A stretch of 64,000 bases of DNA from Hericium rajendrae. Taxonomy: Eukaryota; Basidiomycota; Agaricomycetes; Russulales; Hericiaceae. Below are positions 12,164 to 23,723 of the stretch, piece after piece. Made by a program: the position numbers and the translations under genes. The number at the start of each line of letters is the position of its first letter. Within the stretch, counting starts at the first letter, position 1. The stretch is taken from the NCBI GenBank assembly GCA_033439255.1, contig JAVRDV010000016.1:496001-560000 (forward strand). The letters run 5' to 3'. The notes below the pieces were generated by a model that was not told where the DNA came from, made no database searches, and was given only the letters and a program-made list of their open reading frames with translations.

Positions 12164-13511
12164 ATGAGAGCTATCACCCCGACGAGATGTCTCGCCGTTC
12201 TCATCGCCCTCTCATGTCTGCTGGTTTTCGCTCTCGTCCCTCGTTATGACCTTCTTGAAGAAGGCCCAAGAAACCACGTCGCGCGCGGTCGAAGAGGCCT
12301 CCTTGACCCGCCGACCCCGACTCCAACGAACCCTACCAATTCAAATAGCGCTGCAGACAGCAACACCAGCAGCGCCGCTCAACAATCATCCCAGGCTTCC
12401 CAGCCATCGACGACGCAAAACGAGCAGTCCAATTCTCAGGCCAGCCCGTCGCCGACCCAGGCGAGTACCCAGCCGTCGAACAACCAGCCGTCGAACACTG
12501 CTTCGTCTTCCACGCCCAACAATAATAATTCCCAATCCGCCTCTCAGACTCCATCAAATACCCCCGATGCGCAGTCCTCGCAGCAGCCGACACCAACACC
12601 GACACCGACATCTTCTCAGGTGGTCAGCACCGGTGTGGGCGGTCAGGTTATAACCACCTTTGTCGTTGTCTCGCAGACCCCGTCAGACACCAGTACCTCC
12701 ACCACGAGCACTTCGACGTCGGATTCGGACAATTCGGGCAGCGGAGACTCAGGCATATCCTCATCCGACGATCATCGGTATCTCCGTCGCGGGTGGCGTC
12801 GCACTGATTGGGATAGTGGCCTTCTTCGTCTGGAAGTTCACACACAAGCGGTTCTCAGACCTCGACGGGGGTGAGCTCATCTCTCTCTTCTCCCGCGACC
12901 TTCTCACGCGCGTGACACAGACGAAGCCATCAAATGGCCCGACCTCAACACGCACGGCGAAGGCGCAGGCAGCGTCCCGCTTCCCACGAACCAAACCGGC
13001 CGCGCAGGCTACGACACCGGCTCCGACGCCGCCCTCTCGCGCGCCAACTCGCACAACGGCGGCTACGCAGGCTCGCTCGCGGCCACCTCGACGACGGAGC
13101 TCTTCCCGGGCGGCACGCCCGACCCGTACGCGGTCCCGCCGCTCCCGCACATGAACCCGAACCAGCCGTACCGCGACGAGCCCGACTTCTACGATCCCTA
13201 CCGCGGGCCGTCCCCAGACGTTCGGCGACGGCGCCGAGGCGATCCCGATGACGCAGATGGCCGCGCGCGCGCGCAGTCCCGGGCCTGGCGCGCTGTACGA
13301 CGTCGGCGTGCCCGGGCGCAGCGGGTCGCCCGCGCCGTCGATGGGCGGCCGTCGCTCGCCTGCGCCGCAAGTCGCGCTCGGCTATGGCGACGCGCCGCCT
13401 GGGATGTACGCGCCTGGCGTCGGCCCCGGCATGGTGATGGACAGCAGGGCGCGCAGCCCCGGGCCTGGTGCCGGGCTGGCGGGGCCCCCGGCGTATGGGT
13501 ACGGGCGGTAG
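12164..13511 (+). CDS. Ser/Thr-rich single-pass membrane protein (Mid2-like sensor or mucin architecture)
   Basis: The N-terminus MRAITPTRCLAVLIALSCLL is a signal-anchor-like hydrophobic segment. About 150 residues very rich in Ser, Thr, Gln, Asn and Pro follow (a mucin-like, probably O-glycosylated ectodomain). Then come a single membrane span IIGISVAGGVALIGIVAFFV and a cytosolic tail beginning WKFTHKRFSDLD. The tail is Gly/Pro/Arg-rich and repeats the motif RARSPGPGA (about 13267 and 13450). An intron lies at about 12872-12921. One base is missing near 12765, just before the membrane span, and one C near 13213. The layout resembles fungal cell-wall stress sensors, but no WSC domain is visible, so the role is inferred from architecture only. 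Confidence 0.6.
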
Positions 13512-15027
13512 GAGCGGGGCGGGTGTGGGGCGGGCGCTCACGCTTAAATTTGGACCTACGTGGACTCGGCTTGGACAGGTGGTACGCGATGGACGGCGGG
13601 GGTGTGTGTTTGCTGTCGTGGCGCGGTGTCGTTCCTTTGCTCACAAGTACGTATGGATACCCGCACTCTGGAGAGGCTGCTCATACTCTCGTTGGCGCAT
13701 TGTTCTTTTATTTCCCGTCTCACTCCGCGTTCGAATAAAAGCACCGTAATCTCCCGGGTCGCTGCAGAACTTAGAATCACGTACCGTGTACATGCATGCG
13801 CTGCCTGGGACCGCTCGGCACTGCCCTCACGATGATATCCCGGACCCCACAACTGTACTTACATACCTGCCGTCATACACAGCCGGCCCGGCGCCCATGG
13901 TCATCGCGTCGCTTCTGTGCATAGCATACCTTATTTATTGTCTTCAGCATTACATTAATTTCATCTAGCCGCCGGTGCTAGTGCCAGTGACGAAAGTACA
14001 ATAATTGCTTCGCCGATTCCAGCAGCGTGCGCTACGACAGGTCTTCCTGTCGATCCAAAAACGACGGATTCTCCGGACTTCGTACATAGGAATGGCATCT
14101 CCTTGGCGTCCCATGCGAATGAGAAGTGCAAGAAAAATGCGCACCGCTCGGATCTGTGCACTCGGCCCCGGGGTACGTGCTCCGACGGAGGTCCCCATGC
14201 ATCCACAGGTCCTGCGGGCAAATCGTCGGCTTCAGGAGCCCGAGGATATCGAAGCCGCTTCGTCGATTGGCGTACGCGGACTCCGGAGGGCACAAATTCC
14301 GCGCTAGATCCTATGGTGCAGGCCTGCCGACGTGCAGGGCGGGGAAGCGAGCTGCGGCGAATTTTCATCAAGGAGCTAACATACCACCGGAGGCGAGGCG
14401 GGCTTCTGTCTAACGACCTGGTGACAAGGAGAGCTGTGCGTCATCGCGGAGGAAGACTACTTACTCGCCTCTAGCTGCACCCGGCGGAATTTGTCGTCAT
14501 TGCGCGGCGTAGTCCTGTTCGGTAGGTTTGATGGCAGCTGCATATCGATTTGCGATGGACGGCTCTGATCAAATGTTCAGAAGACGCGACTATGACGGAG
14601 TGCGATTTGACGTGTAGAATCATGGCACCAGATAGCAATTCTCATGCATCCCACTACAGATGCAATTTTTCGAAATGTTGGGAGGATCTAACCAGATCTT
14701 CTGCACGAAGTTCAAGAACGTTAACGTTTGCGTTGATGAAAGACGCGTCGGGTCACATTGTGACCTTCGTGTTTGCGTGACTTTCTCTAAGTCTTAGGAC
14801 TCTTGCCGGTCGTCCTTGCGTTTCAACGTCAAGATCCGGCAAGTGGTACGTCCTATTATATCAATATCTAATCCACAGATTTCTCAGATAGTGCAGTGGT
14901 TCCCGGCAAAGGGGCCAACCAGCTATCTTCTCAATTGGAGTCGAATTCAATAATTGCATTTTGCTATAAGTATATGCAGGATCTCTGCGACTTGACGAAT
15001 TTAAAAGGAAACAATCCTCATTTAAAG
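13512..15027. other. Intergenic region, no gene supported
   Basis: About 1.5 kb. The part at 13960-14480 is GC-rich and open on both strands, but no frame shows a recognisable domain or splice pattern. The remainder is AT-richer and has no coding signal. A transcribed non-coding RNA or a lineage-specific gene cannot be excluded. Confidence 0.35.
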
Positions 15028-15994
15028 ATGCAAGCACAAACTATAGACCAAAGCCCTTCAGAAAATGAAAAAGCGTCCCCAGACGCCGAACCTCTCCCAA
15101 TTCCACCGCCGGATCCAGTGTGTCTCTCAGTCCTTTGGTGGGACGGCGAGCCCATCGAATGGAACGTGGAACAAATGACATGGAGCCATACGGCCGATAC
15201 ATCCACGCCATCCCGCCCTCAATGGACCTCTCCCCACGACCTGGTCAACGCAACACAACGCATTCATCTACAAACCGTCCCGCGCCGAGCCCGTATAGTT
15301 CACGTACGCGCGCACCACCTTCATCGGCACGACGCCCGCCCAAAACACAATTATCTCCGGCGACGTGACCGCGCAGGACCCGCTCCTCCTCGTGCACCGC
15401 CTCAACGCGGCCAGTCGCCTCGACGTGTTCCGCGCGACGTTCGACCCCCCGGGTGGCGACGGCCAGGCGGCGCGCCTGCAGCCGCCCTTCAGCTTCGAGA
15501 CGCTGCAGAACGTCGAGATCGCGCCGGCGGATCCCGCGCGGGGAAAGCTGATGCGCGTGTCCCTGCCGGACTTGGAGATGCACCGCGCGGCGATGGAGGA
15601 GGGCGTCGGTGCGGAAAGCGACGAGGACGAGGCGCACCCGGGGCTCCCTGAGGGAAACTTCGATCGTAAAGGCATGTTCCGTGGCGACTGGTCGCGCCGC
15701 TTTATCAAACGCGCGCAGGCGCGAGAGGAGCTGGAGCCGCTCGAGAAGACGGTGTGGGATTGGAGCCGCGTGTGCGGTGTCAGGTTGAAGCTGGAGCCTA
15801 TCCCGCATAGTGTCGTCAAGTCGCGCATTCATTTCGAAAACGAGCCGGCGGGCGCGGAGGATATGGAGTATACGGGTTTGCGGAAGGCCCGGTTGGAAGG
15901 CTGTCGCATTAAAGCTACCGTTGTCGAGGTTTACATTGCGCGGTCCTTCTTTCAAGAATCCACGGGTGACCATGAAGCTGTTCCGGAGGCTTGA
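15028..15994 (+). pseudogene. Unknown four-member family, member A (nonsense and frame breaks)
   Basis: It begins MQAQTIDQSPSENEKASPDA and shares blocks with the three minus-strand genes at 30.0-34.9 kb: LSVLWWDGEP, EPYGRYIHAIPPS, WSTQHNAFIYKPSRAEPV, AQDPLLLVHRLN, MRVSLPDLEMHRAAMEEG, MFRGDWSRRFIKRAQAREEL, CGVRLKLEPIPHSVV, and a C-terminal ATVVEVYIARSFFQES. The family has no domain I recognise: no signal peptide, no membrane segment, mostly acidic. This copy needs single-base corrections near 15180 and 15234. It also has an in-frame TAG at 15296-15298 where paralogues have a Gln/Lys position (a C-to-T change from CAG would explain it). The substitution-type stop makes true inactivation more likely here than in the other members. 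Confidence 0.6.
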
Positions 15995-16248
15995 TGGGTT
16001 TGGGTGTCCTGATGGTGTTCGTCGTTGCAGAAATTATGTAACGTAGTTCCCTCAATCGAAGTGCGTCTTCGTCGACTCGGGAGGTGTCGCTGCAAGACAC
16101 GTTTGGAGCGCACCTTCAAGACTGGAAGCGATAATTGGAAGGGAAAACGGTCAATTGGAAGAACAAAACATCAGTGATACACGGGCGTGAGGCCCAAAAT
16201 TGAGCATACACCTAACAATACATCTTCCGATCCTTCCTATATCCCAAA

Positions 16249-17050
16249 TCACGCCGGCGCAACCGGCGGCGGCGCATCGAGCCCCTCGTCCTCTCTTGCG
16301 CCTAACACAGCCAGCATCTCCGCCTTGCCAAACATCCGCGCGCTCTGAATCGCAGTCGGCGTGCCCGCGCGCGGATCCGCGCCCGCCTCCACCAGCACGC
16401 GCACGACCTCCTCCTCGCCCTTGAACACCGCGCCCGCAAGCGGCGACTGCCCGGCGTCATTCAGGCGGTTCGGGTCCGCGCCGCGCTCCGCGAGCCCGCG
16501 CACGAGCGCGGCGTGCCCCGCGTACGCGGCGAGCATCAGCAGGCTGTTGCCTGCAGGCGGTCAGCGCGGGCGGCATGCAGAGGCGGGGAGGAGCACGCAC
16601 CCTGGTCGTTGGTGAGGTTCGCGGGCAGCCCGGCGCTCACGGCTTCGAGCAGCAGGTCGGCGTTGCCTTCGCGCGCGGCGTCGAACATGCGGTGCGCGAA
16701 GTCGATCGTTTCGGGCGGCAGATCTGCGAGGCGGGGGTTTCTGATACCTGGGATGGTGGCGCTTTCAGTCAGTCACGAGGTCGTCGCCATAGAGCCAGAA
16801 CTGACCATCGTTGCTTAGACTCTGGAGTGGTCAAGTTTCAAGTCGAGCGGCTTGAAAGAGTGGGGTAAGCACCATCAACTGCGCCAACGGTCCGCTGCCG
16901 GCCCGCCGCTCGTGGTGACGCAACTAGCCAATCGGGGGAGCCCGATACCTTCCAGCAAAGAGATCATCTTGGCTGGCGCTGAATATGTCGTTGGTATGAA
17001 AGCTGGCCAAAAAAACCGGATCCAATGAAAAAGGATCCATGGTATTGAGA
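16249..17050 (-). CDS. Small ankyrin-repeat protein
   Basis: The clear part reads RNPRLADLPPETIDFAHRMF, then ankyrin helices: AAREGNADLLLEAVSAGLPA, across an intron (about 16554-16602) GNSLLMLAAYAGHAALVRGL, AERGADPNRLNDAGQSPLAG, AVFKGEEEVVRVLVEAGADP, and the stop after PPPVAPA at 16249. That is about three ankyrin repeats, a protein-interaction scaffold, probably cytosolic or nuclear. The first exon probably starts at MDPFSLDPVFLASF (ATG at 17050) with a donor near 16950, but the junction to the ankyrin exons does not keep frame as written, so the 5' structure is uncertain. Confidence 0.65.
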
Positions 17051-17565
17051 TGGTAGCTTCTCTAAGTCGTATAGAAGATCAGGCACCTGAGGTCCAGAGA
17101 ATTGGGCCGCTTATAATAAAGAGCTCGACACTCTCGCGGCTCGTGGACTCGCGCGTCTGAATTTCAAAAGTATTCACGTCGAACTTGCCTCGAATCATCC
17201 ATCGTCAAGTACCACACATCGTATGTCTGAATGCAGATGCAATAACGATCAAGCAAAAACAATGAGCTATAGCGCATGGGCGTGCATACAGCATACCCCC
17301 ACCTCCCCTTCCACCAATCCTTCCCCATCGAACAAGTAGCTACCGAAAGCAAAACAAAAACAAACGACAAAGAACGAGACGACGCAAGTCCAATGAGCGA
17401 GAAAAATCTACGTAAAATTAACTTAACTAGATCTGCGGATGGGGATGGGGCTCTCGCGCCCGCCCTTAACAACGATGTGCGCGAGCAGCCTACATACGCA
17501 TGGATGATAGCGGTGGTCGTCGTGGTCGTGATCATAACATCAACATCAATTCATGTCTCGTGAGC
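17051..17565. other. Intergenic region, no gene seen
   Basis: This lies between the 5' end of the ankyrin gene and the 3' end of VTC4, both minus strand. It is AT-rich near 17400 and has no coding signal. Confidence 0.45.
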
Positions 17566-20500
17566 TCAGTCCTCCGCGACCTCGCCCAGGCGCAGCACGA
17601 TATTCGTCACGAGCGCGACGAGCAGCACGGCGCACAGCACCGTCGGGCCGTACTTGTCGTAGTACACGCCCTCGGCGTGGCGCTTGCGCAGTTTGTACGC
17701 GCGGTACACGAAGATCACAGCCGAGTAGAGGATCGAGAGCAATGCCGCGAACGTGAAGAGCGACGCGCTGATGATCCCGCGGTAGTCGTCCGGCGGGACG
17801 AAGTTGAGCAGCGTCGTTGCGATCGCGGAGATGTAGATCGCAAAGTGCAGCCATTTCTGCGCAGCACCCCAACAAAGTCAGCTCACCCCATCGCCGCGCA
17901 TCGCCAAAATTGAACACGCACCAAGAACGTGCGCTCCGTCGCGAAATACACCTTCGGCTCGATCCGCACCGGCACCGCGATCCGCTTGCCCGCCGGCGCG
18001 CGCCAATCGCGCACCAGTATCCGGTCCTCGCCCGCTGCGGCGCCCGCGCCCTCCTCTGCGGCCCGCCCTTGACGCCGCCTCCTCGCGCAGACGGTCCTTG
18101 AACGTCTCATCGAACGCAGACGACGGCGCGAGCGGGTCGATCGAAAACGCATGCCCGCCGTCCGCATGAAGCAGCGGCATGCGCTCGTGCGCCTCCTCCT
18201 CCTCCTCCTCCTCCTCCTCGGGCTGCTCGCGCGCCTGCAGCTTGCCCTTCCCGTTCGCCCTCTCCTTGAGCATTTTCTCGCGGTACGCGATCGCGTCGGC
18301 GGCGGCGGCGCCCGCGAGGCCCGTGCGTTTGCCCTCGTCGCGCGCGGGCGTCATGTCGAGCGCCTCGTCTTCCTCGCCCTCCGAGGCCGGCTCGATGTAT
18401 GCATCGCGAGCCTCCGTGTCGGGTGTTGGGATGCCGGAGCTGCGCCGGTCGGAGGTGCCGCCGGACGACGGCTGCGAGGGGTGCGGGCGCTCGACGGTCA
18501 TGAAGCCGGTGTTCGGCTTGAGGATGTCGACGTCCACTGCAAGAGGTCAGCTGGGTTGGTGCGGGTAAGAAGGCGGGCGAGACTCACTCTGGGGGAGCCA
18601 GAAGGGGACGAGATCCACGCGGTGCGGGACGAGGGTTGCACAGCCGTGGATAAATTTACTAGACGACATATGAGTACTGGCAATGGCTGCATAAGATACG
18701 AGAACGAGCGCACCTGAACTTCGGGACGGCCTCAACGAGATGTGAGTTACACAGATCCGTGACCCACTGTGGCGGCTCCTGTCCATATTGCGTCTGCAGC
18801 TTCACTTCCAGCACGCCATACCTTTGTCAGCGTCAGCTCCTATAAGCAACGTAGAGTGGAGAAAAAGGTACTTGAAAAGTTCCTTGTCCTCCGGTGGTAA
18901 TTGATCAAACGGCCAGTCGATGCCAATGTCCGTGCGGCGCCAGTTGTCGCCTGCGCGCTCGACACCATCCCAATTGTCCTCGCGCACCATCGTTAGCTCC
19001 GTATCCAGCGAGATGCGCACACGCGCATCTCCTGGGAGCTGGAACGCCGTCCTATTATAGAACGTGCGCATCACTGCGCACAAATCAGCATCGCGCACCC
19101 GCATCTAAGAGGAGAGCCGGACGTACCGGGGTGGAGGTTGCGCGTGAGGACGGAGTACTGCACCTCGTTTGCGAGTTGTATCATACTGTCGACCTCCTGC
19201 TGCGTCTTTTTCCCGCGCGCGACGAGCGCCTCGAACTCGGCGTCCATGGTGTACTCGCCGAGCAGGAACGCATTCACCTTGTTTTCCTTGATCGGGAAGC
19301 GCGCCTTCACAGACTTCTCGCCGGTCCAGTCTTCGCGATGGGTCTTGCGCTCCACGAAAATCTGTTTAACGTCGACGTCGCCGTACCACCGCAGGCGGAT
19401 CGCTTCTGCGCCTTCGGTCTTCTCTAGGCGGCCGAGATAGAGCTCGAGGTCCTCGTTATCGAAGTAGATAGACGTGATGGCCGCGTCCTTCGGCTCGAAC
19501 TCCTTGTCCGCGTTGAATACAAGCACGGGCAGGTGCCGCAAGATCGCGAGCTTGAGCGGGACGAGGTTGTCCGGGTGCACCCAGTACTTGGTCGTCTGGC
19601 GCACGAAGGCGCTCTGTGAGCCGCCTGCAGTCGGGTCGCCCTGTATGGGGTGTCCGCGCGTGCGCACAAGGTCGTACAGCTTGGACAACTTCACGATGAG
19701 CGCGTCCCAATTATACTTGTAGAACGGCCGTTGCTCGAGGTAGTTCTGGATAAAGACCTGCTTCAGGGGCGAGCCAGTTTGTTTCTGGGACGGGTCAGTA
19801 AGCGAAAAGACTTTCCAAAAAAGTCACTCATACATCGTGTTTCTGTGACTGGTATCAGTACGGATATTGGTCGCTGGGGCGGAACACTGACCTTGAGAAT
19901 CTTCATGAAACCCGTGATATTCAACTTGGTGTACAGCGCGAGATCATGCACATCCGCCACGAGCGTCGCCACCTCCTCTTCAAGGAGACGAAACTGCTCC
20001 TCGAGCGCGTCAACGCTCTCAGTATCCGTGTCGTCTGTGTCTACGCCTCGGTCCTCGTCTTCCATCTCGTCGTCCGTGTCATCGTCGTCGGACCCGGCGT
20101 CCTGCACGACGTCCTCGGTGCGCTCCTGCGCCTCGGCCTGCGCATCTGTCGCAGGCCGGGCGGCCCCGCGGTGGGGATGGCGGAGCGTCATGTTCGGGCC
20201 CTCCGACATATAGTCCTCAGCGACGAGGCGCTTGACCTGCTTCTCGGCGGCTTTGATGCGTGAGGCCAGCTCGGCGGTCTGTGTGAATGTAGGTCAGACG
20301 CGAAAACTCAGACAGGAGGTGGGGGCGAAGACGAGACGCGTGGGGTCATGCGGAGCAAATGGAAAGTCGAAGCCTCCTTGCATCAGGTTATGCCTGATCC
20401 GGGCCGGCAGCAAGGCGCACGATGGCGACAGCGAATGCGATACCGCGGTCCCCGTTCGCGTAAAACAGCTGGGACTATGCAAGAAGGAAAACGAAAAGCA

Positions 20501-20977
20501 CCGCAAGTGGGCATTCCAAACTTTCCTGCTTCGAACTTGGCTCGCCCTAGGCGTGCAGGCACACAACGACGTGCCCGTCATTTTCATGAAACAGCTGCCA
20601 ATGCACCAGCAGGAGGAAGACGAGAAGCCAGGTCACACGACATGGATAAGGCTCACTTTTGCTTTTTGGAAGTCGTGAATTTTGTCGAGCTCACGCTCGA
20701 GCATCTTGGTGAATGCATCCTCGTCCTCCTGAGTCCAGGCATGGTTCGTGAGACGCGCCTAGGGGCAACAAACGGACAGGGTCGGACAAAAGGAGATGAG
20801 CTGGCACTAGCAGACAGAGACGATATAAAAAGAACCTTAAGCTCGCGCTTGAGAAGGTTATAGTTGATGTAGAACGGCCGCCATTCGTTGTAGAGGTCGG
20901 TCTAGAGGAGCGTGAGTGGCGTCGACAGGGGCTCGGAGAGAACAGAAACGCACGGAAATCTTCCTGCCGAACTTCAT
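17566..20977 (-). CDS. VTC4: Vacuolar transporter chaperone 4, polyphosphate polymerase (SPX-VTC-DUF202)
   Basis: VTC4 is the catalytic subunit of the vacuolar membrane complex that makes polyphosphate from ATP and translocates it into the vacuole. The N-terminal SPX domain (inositol pyrophosphate sensor) starts MKFGRKIS, then across an intron [20 protein letters not shown], and continues to [14 protein letters not shown]. The triphosphate-tunnel polymerase domain follows: [80 protein letters not shown], and later [15 protein letters not shown] and [13 protein letters not shown]; these carry the basic and acidic residues lining the tunnel. A long acidic linker contains nine Glu in a row. It leads to [17 protein letters not shown] and three membrane spans ending LRLGEVAED at 17566. 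The intron at 20279-20656 is unusually long (378 nt). One extra G near 18066 breaks the frame before the membrane domain. Confidence 0.9.
18192..18219 (+). repeat. (CCT)9 trinucleotide microsatellite encoding poly-Glu in VTC4
   Basis: Nine CCT units on the plus strand give a run of nine Glu in the VTC4 linker between the polymerase and membrane domains. Its length may vary between strains. Confidence 0.85.
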
Positions 20978-21180
20978 GGCGGTGGCAGGGAGAGCGACGG
21001 GGGAGACGGAGCAGGAAGAGAATCAAGGGGGAAGACACGTCTGGAAGTCAGCGCGACATATCCTGAACAGCACTCGGTCCCGATTCGGAAGTTTCACGAA
21101 CGTGCGTAGCCTCTTTCGTTCAGAAGCACCCCGCGTGCCTGGATCTGCCCTGTCGGCAACCTCTCCTCCCGCCGTCGTCC
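20978..21180. promoter_or_regulatory. Bidirectional promoter between VTC4 and GTR2
   Basis: Only 203 bases separate the two start codons, which point away from each other, so the genes must share a promoter region. It is purine-rich on the plus strand next to VTC4. I see no canonical CACGTG phosphate-response site and no clear TATA box. Confidence 0.55.
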
Positions 21181-22758
21181 ATGGCATCGTCGTCGTCGAC
21201 ACCGACACCGACATCGACGTCTCCGCGCAATGGCGCCGCCGCGCCTGACATCCAGCGCACCAAGATTCTGCTGCTCGGCCAGCGCAGGTGCGTCTCTCGC
21301 GTTTATGCACCCGCGTCTCCCGCTTTACGCCTCACAGAAGCGGCAAAACCTCTATTATCCAGGTCCTCTTCAACGATGTTCAGCCCAAACAGACCTTCTA
21401 CCTGGAGCCCACCACCCGAATCACGAAGCTCATCTATGAGTCCGTCGTGCGTTCCGCTATTGGCTTCGCGTGCTGACCGCGTCGCAGCACCGTCATTCCC
21501 CTCGAGCTGTGGGACTGTCCGGGCACTGTATCGCTAGACGCCCTCAGCCCGCTATCACAGTTCTCTTCTATCATCTTCGTCATCGATATCCAGGTGACTT
21601 CCTTCCTTCCTCACGCGCGCACTTCCTCCGTCCACGGTTACTCAACCCTTCGCCGCACCAGGACTCATACCAGCAGCCCATCGCACGCCTCCTGGAGTTC
21701 TTCACAGCTGCCTTCAGCGAAAACCCGGACACACCGCTCGAGGTGTTCGTTCACAAGGCAGAGGCGTTCACGGAGGATTATAAGATTGGTATGTGTCGTG
21801 TGACCCAGAATTATGCGCGACTTCCGCTTCGCCGTGCCGTAAATCTCCCGCTTTCATGGTCACGACTTCCAATGAAGACGCTCGGCGGCGGCGTGTTTGC
21901 CTTTCCTGTGTGCACAAAACACGGATCTTCTGTCAGGCTCGCCATTCGTGTGCATATCTCTCTTGATGATGTCCCCTGGCCATGTTAACAGCGCACATCT
22001 GCCAATCGCCTTGTCTTATTCTGCCGCATCTTGACATCCCGGCCCGACTGCCTACTGAACGCCCCGCACAGAGAACTTCCGCCACATCCACCAGCGCGTC
22101 AACGATGAGCTCGACGAGATCAGCCCCGAATATGAGCAGATGGCCCTCAACTTCCACCTCACCTCCGTTTACGACCACTCCATCCACGAGGCCTTCTCCA
22201 AGGTCCTCCACCGCCTCATCGACTCCCTTCCCTATCTCGAGCACCTTCTCAACGTCTTCGTCGCCAATTCGCAGTCGAGCAAGACCTTCCTCTTCGACGT
22301 CAAGTCGCGACTGTACGTCGCGACGGACGCGTCGCCCGTCGACACGGCACGCATAACCTCTGCTGCGATTTCGTCAAGACCCTGACCGCCTTCGGCCCGC
22401 TCTACAAGTACATCCATCCTTCACCTCCCTTCTCCATGCACACGCACTGATGCCCGACACCGATAGATCTGCCTCCGCCAGCCCATCGCGCACCCGCCTT
22501 GCTCCCTCCTCATCTTCAACAGCGGCGAACGGGAAGCCGCCGTTCTACCCGAGCGCCGCGCTCGCGCTCGCGCCGCCGAGCGCGGGCATGACGTTGACGT
22601 ACCACCTCATCACGCCGCAGCTCGCGCTGCTGAGCGTGCTCCCGACGGCTGTGCACGACGCGCGGCGCGGGCTGGTGGAGTACAACGTCGTTTTCTTCCG
22701 CGAGGGCGTGCAGGAGATCGTTGCGGTCGAGCGGGATGTGAGGGTGGTGGGGGCTTAG
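21181..22758 (+). CDS. GTR2: Rag-family small GTPase Gtr2 (RagC/D type)
   Basis: Gtr2 pairs with Gtr1 on the vacuolar membrane (EGO complex) and passes amino-acid status to TORC1. After a Ser/Pro/Thr-rich start (MASSSSTPTPTSTSPRNG) the P-loop KILLLGQRR-SGKTSIIQVL is split by an intron at about 21288-21337. The next blocks are TFYLEPTTRITKLIYD, the G3 region LELWDCPGTVSLDALSPLSQ, FSSIIFVIDIQ, VFVHKAEAFTEDYKIENFRH, and the RagC/D-type SKTFLFDVKSRLYVATDASP. The C-terminal roadblock-like domain has MTLTYHLITPQLALLSVLP and ends RGLVEYNVVFFREGVQEI. Introns include about 21437-21488, 21592-21657, a longer one near 21790-22070, and 22409-22467. One C is missing near 22351. The classification rests on the Gtr2-like block after the G domain. 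Confidence 0.85.
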
Positions 22759-23664
22759 GGTAGCTGGGGCGTGATTTATAGAGGTATCTTATTTGTGGGA
22801 TGTAATTCAGTGGTGGTTTTTGGATCTGGTTTGTTCTGGTGCGTGTGGTTTGGATGGGGAGGTGAGTTTGTTTTGTGCTTTGGCTGGCATTTCCCATCAC
22901 AAAGGTGCGCTATTGGGGAATTCCGGCTATCACGGCTATGCAAGCTAACTCAAGCTTTATCGCCTGAACATAGACTGCGAATGCTCAACATCTGCAACCT
23001 GTATACCTGGCCTTCTGAAGAATTCTGATGTGAGGCGAATTCAAAGCACTGCAGTTTGCGGACTCAGTCCTCTATTTCACAGGCGTCCGGATGCCCACGT
23101 TGTCCCAATGACGTTCTCCAGCGGCGCCAGCTCGTGCGCGCTGTATAAGCACGTGTCTCCGTCTGCTGCGGTGCCGCCCTCCTCGTCCTCCTGAAGCGCC
23201 ACACCGTGCAGCTCCAGAACTCCGTGTGCCGCGTGCTCTTCAGATGAGCCGGCGAAATTGGTGTCGACGGGCGGACGCGCGTCTGCATGGTGCGTCCTGC
23301 TCTCCGCTGTAAACGTTCGCGTTCGTCGACCCACAGTGGTTCGTCATCAACAAGCCCCGAATCCAAGATCCAATTTTAGACCGCGTGTCCTCCGTCGAAG
23401 GGTTCGCGCCATTCAGTACGCAATACGCTTGCGCCTCGCATGGCGCGACGTCTTTCGCCTGGCAGGCAGCAGTCGGTGTTTCGCAGCATGCTAACGCCGA
23501 TAGCATCGCTATCTCCGGCGTCTTCAGTGTATGTACGACGGCCTCGTCTTCTGTCCTGCAATGCGCAACACGAAGTTTACTGCTGCAATACTACACGCTT
23601 CGATGCCCAGTGCTTAATGCCGTCTGAGTAATATGTCTTTCGGCCCAGGTAGCGCTGGGGAATC
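22759..23664. other. Intergenic region with duplicated 5' block of SDR copy 2
   Basis: The first 300 bases hold no gene and look like GTR2 3' sequence. From about 23250 to 23640 the sequence resembles 27940-28290, the region upstream of SDR copy 3. A minus-strand open stretch (23077-23334) reads SEEHAAHGVLELHGVALQED but has no family I know. A plus-strand stretch near 23320 reads FVDPQWFVINK. Neither is a confident gene; both may be relics. Confidence 0.4.
23250..23640. repeat. Duplicated upstream segment, copy near SDR copy 2
   Basis: Blocks such as TGGTTCGTCATCAACAAG (23337-23354), the segment around CATTCAGTACGCAATACGCT (23411-23430) and TAACGCCGATAGCATCGCTA (23491-23510) recur with substitutions at 28017-28034, 28085-28104 and 28172-28191. 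The spacing is similar, so the segment was duplicated together with the SDR gene downstream. Confidence 0.6.
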
Positions 23665-23674
23665 ATTTAAAGGA
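23665..23674 (+). promoter_or_regulatory. Shared TTAAAGGA core promoter element of SDR copy 2
   Basis: ATTTAAAGGA lies about 50 bases before the start codon, preceded by AGCGCTGGGG. Equivalent elements lie upstream of SDR copies 1 and 3. Confidence 0.4.
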
Positions 23675-23723
23675 GATCGCTGGAGGTGGGTAGCAACGCC
23701 AACTCCAGTTTCCCCGCCTTACG

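Noticed and set aside
13961-14413. Overlapping open frames on both strands near 14 kb as a gene
   Set aside because: No domain, no consistent splice structure, and composition-driven openness on both strands.
14896-15027. Upstream extension of family member A to an earlier start
   Set aside because: The extra N-terminal residues have no counterpart in members B-D; the ATG at 15028 gives a family-like N-terminus.
20294-20587. Open frame inside the VTC4 long intron as an exon
   Set aside because: The flanking protein joins smoothly as QKAK-TAEL in the SPX domain, so the insert is an intron.
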